A stretch of 6,754 nucleotides of DNA from an uncultured Pirellulaceae bacterium. GTDB lineage: Bacteria > Planctomycetota > Planctomycetia > Pirellulales > Pirellulaceae. A model generated the notes under the pieces. That model was not told the DNA's origin. It saw nothing but the letters and a program-made list of their open reading frames with translations, and made no database searches. The stretch covers positions 1-6,754 of the forward strand of contig CAKQNH010000260.1 in assembly GCA_934255105.1 (NCBI GenBank), in the 5' to 3' direction. Positions 1 through 4,497 of the stretch are shown here, piece after piece. Each line of letters starts with the position of its first letter. The stretch's first letter is position 1. Made by a program: the position numbers and the translations under genes.

Positions 1-1084
1 CATTGTCTGCATCGAGCACGACGGGATTGTCGATCCCACCGAATGCCAAGCCATCGGTAATATACCAGGCCACCGTTTCAAACGTTCCGGCCAATCGTCG
101 ACGTTGCGCGCAAGTGTCGAGGTTGAGCAGGTCATACCCACCGCCGTAACCGGCTCGCAAAATGGTACCGGCGAAGTTGCCGCGTCCTGCAACTTGCGAA
201 TCGGACAAAGGAATCCAAACTCGAAATTCGCCTTGCGTGATCAACCGATCGTTGACGCGGCCCAGATAGAGCACACCGGGTTCCAACGATGCGTGGCCCG
301 TTCCCAGTCCCCGATCGGCATCACCCGTCGGTGCGTAGACGCGGAACTGCGCGGTCCAGAACTGGCTCTCCGTATGGTATAGCGAGCCTTTGAAGCCAAA
401 GTTGATATCTCCCATGCCTCCCGTATTGTCGTTGATTTCGGGATTGATAAACCGCACCGGAGCCTCTACGAACAGCGAGAAACCCGGCGACATGGCTCGT
501 TCTAAATAGGGAGTGAATTCTTGGTAGTCGACACTTCGCTCCAGCTTTATCGGCCCCGGTGCATTTCCGCCGAAGCAACCGCACTGTCCATAAAAGAACT
601 CGGCGCGATCCGGCAGCGGGTTGTCATAAGCGGCATCAAAGCGGTAGCGAAACATGTCTGCGATGACCGCGTTATCGATGTAGCTGCCCGGTGCCATGGC
701 TGCAAAAGAGGAGCCGGGTGAGCTTCCCGACGTCAAGCTTAGGTTGCCAAAGCCTCCGCCGCTCGGGGCTCCGCCCCCCAGGCCGCTGCCATCGCCTCCA
801 CCGGAGGATAGCGGGCTTTGAGCCGTTGAACCCGCGCTCCCTGGCGCGGCAGGCGTTCCCATCGCGCTGGGCGCGTTGAGAATATCCGCTGGCTGACTAC
901 CTGAGCCACGAGTCATCGAACCGCGGGGCGAAAAATAGCTGTGGGTGTGCCCACACCCGCTCCCCGCCAGAGAATCGCAGCCTAACACACTGCAAGTCTG
1001 GGCGACAACGATATTCGGAGCTAAAATCGTGACCGTCAGTGTTGCCACAAACAAATTCAGAAAACTTGTAGTTGCAATTCGCAT
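1..1084 (-). CDS. Outer-membrane beta-barrel (porin/transporter-like) protein, 3' end beyond window
   Basis: An open frame of 361 codons runs from ATG at 1084 off the left edge, so the C-terminus is missing. Residues 1-28 form a signal peptide: MRIATT start, a hydrophobic stretch rich in L, V, T and I, and a likely cleavage after VVA (before QTC). The mature start has several Cys residues (TCSVLGC, GSGC). About residues 50-130 are a Gly/Ser/Pro/Ala-rich low-complexity linker. From about 135 on, alternating aromatic/polar strands appear (DMFRYRFDAAYDNPLPDRAE, VDYQEFTPYLE, FSLFVEAPVRF, MGDINFGFKGSLY, FRVYAPTGDADRGLGTGHAS). This pattern fits barrel proteins of the MetA-pathway/phenol-degradation transporter type and, as I remember them, a paralogous planctomycete family. 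The likely location is the outer membrane, possibly as a transporter; the substrate is unknown. The start is supported by an AAAGGA ribosome-binding site 8 nt upstream. The family assignment is by remembered similarity, and the coding call itself is strong. Confidence 0.85.
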   Translation of the reverse strand, partial: MRIATTSFLNLFVATLTVTILAPNIVVAQTCSVLGCDSLAGSGCGHTHSYFSPRGSMTRGSGSQPADILNAPSAMGTPAAPGSAGSTAQSPLSSGGGDGSGLGGGAPSGGGFGNLSLTSGSSPGSSFAAMAPGSYIDNAVIADMFRYRFDAAYDNPLPDRAEFFYGQCGCFGGNAPGPIKLERSVDYQEFTPYLERAMSPGFSLFVEAPVRFINPEINDNTGGMGDINFGFKGSLYHTESQFWTAQFRVYAPTGDADRGLGTGHASLEPGVLYLGRVNDRLITQGEFRVWIPLSDSQVAGRGNFAGTILRAGYGGGYDLLNLDTCAQRRRLAGTFETVAWYITDGLAFGGIDNPVVLDADN

Positions 1085-1092
1085 AGCCGAAA

Positions 1093-1098
1093 TCCTTT
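1093..1098 (-). promoter_or_regulatory. Ribosome-binding site of the barrel protein gene
   Basis: AAAGGA on the minus strand lies 8 nt before the ATG at 1084. It fixes this start, which is also the one that gives a complete signal peptide. Confidence 0.7.
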
Positions 1099-1122
1099 CT
1101 GGGCTAGCGTAACTATCATCAA

Positions 1123-1137
1123 GTGCGTACCTCGCAC
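1123..1137. repeat. Small inverted repeat in the leader of the barrel gene
   Basis: GTGCG and CGCAC flank a 5-nt loop, giving a perfect 5-bp stem about 40 nt upstream of the barrel protein start. No T-tract follows on either strand, so it is not a normal intrinsic terminator. It could be a leader hairpin or chance. Confidence 0.25.
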
Positions 1138-1259
1138 GAACTAGTTAAATCGTGGATGTTCTCGGCATACCTTCAAGAATTTCTCGCCTACCAACCGAAA
1201 TTGAGAAGGTTGGGGGTGCTAGTTTAACGATTGGGCTGTTTGCTTGTGTTCTGCAATCG

Positions 1260-1268
1260 CCCCCCCCC
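1260..1268. repeat. Homopolymer tract of nine C (nine G on minus strand)
   Basis: Nine consecutive C residues lie 24 nt beyond the stop of the papain-like gene and about 175 nt upstream of the barrel gene start. Tracts of this length can change by slippage. Here the tract is outside coding sequence, so it could act only on transcription or RNA structure, if it acts at all. Confidence 0.6.
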
Positions 1269-1292
1269 GCAGCGGCTGTAAATTGTTATCTC

Positions 1293-1835
1293 CTAGCGTG
1301 TCTGAGCACGGTAGAATCGCGCCGATCCGGTAACTGTAATTGTTCGTGTGACAGTCGTAGTCACGCCGTTATCGACCGTGGAATCGGGACCAATCGTGAC
1401 GGTAGAAAACAGCAGTTGGTTTTGGACAGTGACGCGCTGGCCTCCCACGTTTTGTTCGTAAACCGTCAACTGGCCGTTGCTCCCAGTCGACGCTACGATG
1501 GCCGTGTGATGCGGTCGTGTTTCGGATCGGCTCTGCTCGGACCACGAGGTGCTACCGTCTGCACGAGTGATTTCCGTCCGAATGACCTCTTGAAAGCCGA
1601 AGTTTCTGAACTGAATGATATCGCCCACCTGCGCTTGAGCGAGCGGCACTTCGCGTCCCCAGACATAATCGGCAGTGGGAGAGATCGTGCCAAAATCACT
1701 CGCCGATTTGACCCCCTGGCTACGCAAGGCTTGATCTGCAAGTGCGAAACATTCTCCATTACCTACGGTCTGTCCACGCTTTCCCGCGGCGAATTGGGCT
1801 ATTAGGGTAGACTGTGAGATTGTGACATCGGGCAT
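1293..1835 (-). CDS. Small papain-like (CHAP/NlpC-P60-like) cysteine peptidase/amidase-fold protein
   Basis: The 180-residue protein has the order of conserved elements seen in papain-like folds. Cys29 sits at the start of a helix (GNGECFALADQAL), followed by YVWG at 57-60, GDIIQF at 71-76, a His pair at 109-110 in HHTAIV, and EQN with Asn129 in YEQNVGG. A Cys-His-Asn triad (Cys29, His109 or His110, Asn129) is therefore plausible. The arrangement resembles CHAP and NlpC/P60 domains and also the cysteine-proteinase-like domain found in yeast Bbc1/Aim3 proteins. There is no signal peptide or membrane segment, so a cytoplasmic or unconventionally exported protein is expected. The C-terminal 40 residues are Thr/Val-rich and end near an FYR motif, likely a closing beta strand. 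AAGGA lies 7 nt before the ATG and supports the start. The fold call is fairly good; substrate and role are unknown. Confidence 0.75.
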   Translation of the reverse strand: MPDVTISQSTLIAQFAAGKRGQTVGNGECFALADQALRSQGVKSASDFGTISPTADYVWGREVPLAQAQVGDIIQFRNFGFQEVIRTEITRADGSTSWSEQSRSETRPHHTAIVASTGSNGQLTVYEQNVGGQRVTVQNQLLFSTVTIGPDSTVDNGVTTTVTRTITVTGSARFYRAQTR

Positions 1836-1842
1836 GTTGCGT

Positions 1843-1847
1843 TCCTT
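1843..1847 (-). promoter_or_regulatory. Ribosome-binding site of the papain-like gene
   Basis: AAGGA on the minus strand with a 7-nt spacer to ATG 1835. It decides the start of the papain-like gene. Confidence 0.7.
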
Positions 1848-1866
1848 CAGGAAAAGAAGAGAGGTT

Positions 1867-1891
1867 GGGCGCAGGGCAGTGCCGGACGCCC
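1867..1891. repeat. Interrupted inverted repeat in the leader of the papain-like gene
   Basis: GGGCG (1867-1871) pairs with CGCCC (1887-1891). Inside it, GGC (1875-1877) pairs with GCC (1881-1883) around a 3-nt loop, with a symmetrical 3x3 internal loop between the two stems. It sits about 20 nt upstream of the ribosome-binding site, so it would be in the 5' leader. There is no T-tract. Function unknown. Confidence 0.3.
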
Positions 1892-2036
1892 TCGTATCAA
1901 CGTTTCAACAACCTGTCCGATGTAACGTTAACCACGGGGGCATCGAATGACAGACAGACCTGGGCTGTACTGTATAGAATAGTTGTCGCACGCGCACGGG
2001 CATTGGTTGCCTGAATTCCATTTTGAAGTTGACCAG

Positions 2037-2068
2037 ACCTCGCGTCCGAGCGCATCCCCACGCGAGGT
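2037..2068. repeat. Perfect 9-bp inverted repeat in the leader of the membrane-protein gene
   Basis: ACCTCGCGT (2037-2045) and ACGCGAGGT (2060-2068) are exact reverse complements separated by 14 nt. The right arm ends 39 nt before the ATG at 2108. As RNA this would make a stable GC-rich hairpin; as DNA it could be an operator for a dimeric regulator. No run of T follows on either side, so it is not an ordinary terminator. Confidence 0.55.
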
Positions 2069-2107
2069 TACTACTGGCGGCTACCATCTGGCCAGAGAGT
2101 CGCCATA

Positions 2108-2695
2108 ATGCCCGAACCCGCCATTCGACAAGCGATTGATTTCACGCAGGATACTCTCATTGCTCGCGCGGTCGCCTATCGCAATCTGGTCGCCATACTT
2201 TCCTTGGGCATCTGTAGCCTAGTAGTTCTGACACTGGTAACTTGGGACTTGAAGATACTATGGGGACTTTGTTGGTTGTTCCCCTTAGTCAATGGTTGGT
2301 TGTGGTTAGATGCGCGGCGCATGCGCGGCTGGACCGATCGCGTACTTGAGATCTGCCACGTCGGTCAACTCGATGTGGAAGTCTTTCGCTCGACTATCGC
2401 CCATTTAAAGCATCTGCCGCAAGCGACCCTGGGCGGCATGCTGGACCTATTGCCACCCAGCCCCACCGCCTCGCCGGGGATAAAAGAAGATCTGTCCCGC
2501 AAGCAGCCACAAGCACACTTGGCTGAGCGGACCCTGTGGATTAGCCTAATCATTTCTACCATAGGTTGCTTGGTTATCATGGCTGGCTTGTTCGTCACGC
2601 CATGGCTCTTGCTTCTCGGACTGGCAATTTGCATTGGCTGCGCTAGACTATCCCACTGGATCGTCCGTTGGTTAGCTTGCACACCGTGCCAATAA
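2108..2695 (+). CDS. Four-helix membrane protein of unknown function
   Basis: The 195-residue protein has a short N-terminal amphipathic segment, a hydrophobic hairpin at about residues 27-46 and 50-68, a soluble middle of about 75 residues, and a second hydrophobic hairpin at about 144-162 and 164-178. Positively charged residues follow the first hairpin (DARRMRGW), suggesting both hairpins enter from the cytoplasm. It ends with ACTPCQ, including two Cys. I see no catalytic motif and do not recognise the family. Only a weak AGAGAG ribosome-binding site (2094-2099) precedes the ATG. A perfect inverted repeat lies in the leader. The last 53 bp overlap the 3' end of the convergent cysteine desulfurase gene. 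Two clean membrane hairpins and the long open frame make a real gene likely; function is not assignable. Confidence 0.7.
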   Translation: MPEPAIRQAIDFTQDTLIARAVAYRNLVAILSLGICSLVVLTLVTWDLKILWGLCWLFPLVNGWLWLDARRMRGWTDRVLEICHVGQLDVEVFRSTIAHLKHLPQATLGGMLDLLPPSPTASPGIKEDLSRKQPQAHLAERTLWISLIISTIGCLVIMAGLFVTPWLLLLGLAICIGCARLSHWIVRWLACTPCQ

Positions 2696-3842
2696 TCTTC
2701 TCGAGGGCATGATCGATCTCTTGGTCAGTGGTAAAGCGACCCAAGCTGAAGCGAATGCACGAGTAGGCCTCCTCATCCGTTAAGCCGATCGCCTTGAGCA
2801 CGTGACTCGGCCCCGGATCACCACTTGAACAAGCCGACTTGGTCGAACACGCAACATCGTGCATGTCGCGAATCATCGTTCGCGCATCGATTCCCCGAAA
2901 ACCAATATTGCTCGTATTGCACAGTCGCTCCGCCCCCCCACCATTGACCCAAATATCCGGCAGTTCTGCCACCAGCGTCGACTCCAGTCGATCTCGCAAT
3001 TTGACGATCTGTTGATTATCCGACTGCATTTCTTTCTGGGCTATTCGGCACGCTTCGCCAAATCCCACGATCGCAGCGACATTCAAGGTTCCACCGCGCA
3101 TTCCATGCTCTTGTCCACCACCGACGATCAGCGGCTGCAGCTCCACACCCTTGCGAATCGCCAGCGCTCCGACTCCTTTGGGACCATAGATCTTGTGCGC
3201 TGAGAACGCGACAAAATCAACCTGCCATCTCTCGAACTCCAGCGGCGTTTTGCCAACTGCTTGAGTCGCATCACACAGAAACTGCGCCCCAGTGGCACGG
3301 GCTATGCGACCGATACTTTCCACGTGTGCTATTGAGCCAATTTCATTGTTCGCCAGCATCACAGCCATCAAACAACGCTTCTCCGTTAGCACATTGGTAC
3401 GCAAGTCTTCCAGGTCGCACAAACCGTTGTGATCGACTGGCAGCACGCAGAGCTCGACTTGCTGCGTAAGCCGACGCATTTGTTCACAGGTCTCTAAGAC
3501 AGCGGAGTGTTCTGTCTTACAAGTCACCAGTTTGCATTGATGCCAATCGCTATAACCCACGAATCCACGAATCACCGTAGCAAGACTCTCCGTGGCCCCG
3601 CTGGTGAAGATCAAATCACCGCTCGCCGCCCCGACCAACTGGCTAATGGCGCTTCGCGCCTCCTCCACGGCATCCGCCGCATCCCAGCCCAGCGCATATT
3701 CACGTGTCGAGGCATTTCCCCACGCCCGCGTTAGCCAAGGCTGCATGGCCTTGAAGACGCGTGGGTCAATTGGCGTGGTTGAGTTATAGTCAAGAAACGT
3801 CACCGACCATCTCGCATCTGTTAGACAATGGACAATGTTCAC
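2643..3842 (-). CDS. Cysteine desulfurase, IscS/NifS type (group I)
   Basis: This PLP enzyme converts cysteine to alanine and passes the sulfur, as a persulfide, to acceptors for Fe-S clusters and thiolated tRNA or cofactors in the cytoplasm. The family signatures are in order: LDYNSTTP (17-24), SGATES (81-86), EH (111-112), NNEIG (165-169), DATQ with Asp191 and Gln194, SAHKIYGPKG with the PLP lysine Lys217, RGGT (249-252), the mobile-loop catalytic Cys338 in SACSSG, and IRFSLGRFTT (363-372). The length of 399 residues is close to that of typical IscS proteins (about 400). The annotated start is GTG at 3842, with GAGGGG 6 nt upstream. A second GTG at 3803 would give a protein beginning just before FLDYNSTTP, closer to the usual family start, so the first 13 residues are doubtful. 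No scaffold, ferredoxin or regulator gene is adjacent. Whether it is IscS or a NifS/YrvO-like variant cannot be settled here. Confidence 0.95.
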   Translation of the reverse strand: MNIVHCLTDARWSVTFLDYNSTTPIDPRVFKAMQPWLTRAWGNASTREYALGWDAADAVEEARSAISQLVGAASGDLIFTSGATESLATVIRGFVGYSDWHQCKLVTCKTEHSAVLETCEQMRRLTQQVELCVLPVDHNGLCDLEDLRTNVLTEKRCLMAVMLANNEIGSIAHVESIGRIARATGAQFLCDATQAVGKTPLEFERWQVDFVAFSAHKIYGPKGVGALAIRKGVELQPLIVGGGQEHGMRGGTLNVAAIVGFGEACRIAQKEMQSDNQQIVKLRDRLESTLVAELPDIWVNGGGAERLCNTSNIGFRGIDARTMIRDMHDVACSTKSACSSGDPGPSHVLKAIGLTDEEAYSCIRFSLGRFTTDQEIDHALEKIIGTVCKLTNGRSSGIV

Positions 3843-3978
3843 CTCACGCCCCTCACGTTTCGCTCAGCAAAGCCCAATTTTGACTGAACAGTTTGCGGTT
3901 TGGCGAGTATATTGACATGTAAGCATCCGAGTTAGGCAATTGACATCGATCGCACCCTATCAAAGTTAGGCAATGGAC
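3820..3978. repeat. Three copies of a 14-bp motif upstream of and inside the cysteine desulfurase start
   Basis: GTTAGRCAATKGAC occurs at 3820-3833, 3931-3944 and 3965-3978, all in the same direction. The two outer copies upstream of the gene (3931 and 3965) differ at one base and start 34 bp apart, about three helical turns. The third copy differs from one of these at one base and lies 111 bp away. One copy falls about where a -35 element would be for the putative promoter. Possible operator sites of a regulator; regulator unknown. Confidence 0.45.
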
Positions 3979-4044
3979 TCGAGTTGGCAGGCCAGAGTAG
4001 AAGGAATAGGTTCCTCAACGTGCCATGTCAGCCTGAGTATCTAC
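3843..4044. other. Intergenic region between immunity gene and cysteine desulfurase gene
   Basis: This 202-bp stretch holds two of the three copies of the 14-bp motif and the putative -10 box. A 5-bp inverted repeat with a 4-nt loop (AGGAA/TTCCT, 4002-4015) lies 30 nt beyond the immunity stop but has no T-tract, so transcription end of the rhs unit is not shown. No small gene is credible here. Confidence 0.45.
3906..3911 (-). promoter_or_regulatory. Possible -10 box for the cysteine desulfurase gene
   Basis: TATACT on the minus strand matches TATAAT in five of six positions and would place a transcript start near 3899, roughly 57 nt before the GTG at 3842. No good -35 hexamer is found at 16-18 bp, and one of the repeated motifs covers that region instead. 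An activator-dependent promoter is possible; evidence is weak. Confidence 0.3.
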
Positions 4045-4497
4045 TTAGGAATCCTGGAATAAGTCGTCATGAAATTCCCAGAAAACCGATTCCAACGTGG
4101 ATGAACTAATGATTTCATCACCAAGAGTTGAAATATCACTTCCTAGACAGAGCCAAAGGAATCTTGTTTTCACACCATTGTTGAAAACATATATATCGTA
4201 ATCATCAAATCCCTCAGTGGATGGAAATCGATGCGGAGAATTTGAATTGCACAACTCTCTCCAAAGCCGCTCGCCGCTTTCGACGAAAAGACGATCTGGT
4301 AGATTTGCATTAGGATGTACAGCCGACAGCAATGCATTATGAAATGGAAGTACGAACACTGGTTCACTGTGCGGACCAATTGATTGCCCTTTGACATCCA
4401 TTGAGACGTTGCCAAAAACTCCTAGCGTAGAGTCTAGGATTGTTACGTGAATGCAGAAGTCTCGTCCCAAATAACTGCGCTTAACTGTTTTGCTCAT
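4045..4497 (-). CDS. Probable immunity protein of the Rhs toxin
   Basis: A 150-residue soluble, acidic-ended protein with no signal peptide or membrane segment. Its ATG overlaps the TGA stop of the rhs gene as ATGA, and the preceding bases (a stretch ending GTGTTAA) hold no Shine-Dalgarno sequence, so translation is probably coupled to rhs. Position directly after a toxin-tipped Rhs protein is the normal place for its immunity gene. The N-terminal half looks like beta strands (FCIHVTILDS, VFGNVSMDVKG), and the second half contains FDDYDIYVFNNGVKTRFLWL at about residues 97-116. That segment and the overall layout recall Imm42-like immunity proteins, but only loosely and from memory. Base composition appears more AT-rich than the cysteine desulfurase gene, in line with exchange of toxin-immunity modules. 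The role is inferred from context, and the family is uncertain. Confidence 0.75.
   Translation of the reverse strand: MSKTVKRSYLGRDFCIHVTILDSTLGVFGNVSMDVKGQSIGPHSEPVFVLPFHNALLSAVHPNANLPDRLFVESGERLWRELCNSNSPHRFPSTEGFDDYDIYVFNNGVKTRFLWLCLGSDISTLGDEIISSSTLESVFWEFHDDLFQDS

Larger units (their letters stand above)
1085..1292. other. Intergenic gap between barrel gene and papain-like gene
   Basis: This 208-bp stretch separates two genes on the minus strand. It holds the barrel gene's ribosome-binding site, a small hairpin and a run of nine C at 1260-1268. I see no convincing -35/-10 pair, no terminator with a T-tract and no credible small gene. A plus-strand reading frame crosses the gap but is mostly antisense to the neighbouring gene. 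Confidence 0.5.

Noticed and set aside
321..584. Minus-strand frame of 87 codons within the barrel gene
   Set aside because: It lies on the same strand but in another frame of the barrel gene, whose own frame gives a signal peptide and a coherent barrel pattern across the whole stretch.
1152..1805. Long plus-strand open frame (217 codons) opposite the papain-like gene
   Set aside because: It is almost wholly antisense to a gene with a clear motif pattern and ribosome-binding site, and its translation shows no recognisable domain or good ribosome-binding site.
2859..3203. Plus-strand frame of 114 codons opposite the cysteine desulfurase
   Set aside because: It is fully antisense to the conserved catalytic part of the enzyme and shows no features of its own.
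3820..3978. Integron attC sites suggested by GTTAGGC (fits GTTRRRY)
   Set aside because: No matching RYYYAAC partner box forms a folded attC structure around any copy, and there is no integrase. The copies are all in one direction.
4002..4015. Terminator for the rhs-immunity unit (AGGAA/TTCCT hairpin)
   Set aside because: The stem has only five pairs and no T-tract follows on the minus strand, so it does not meet the criteria for an intrinsic terminator.
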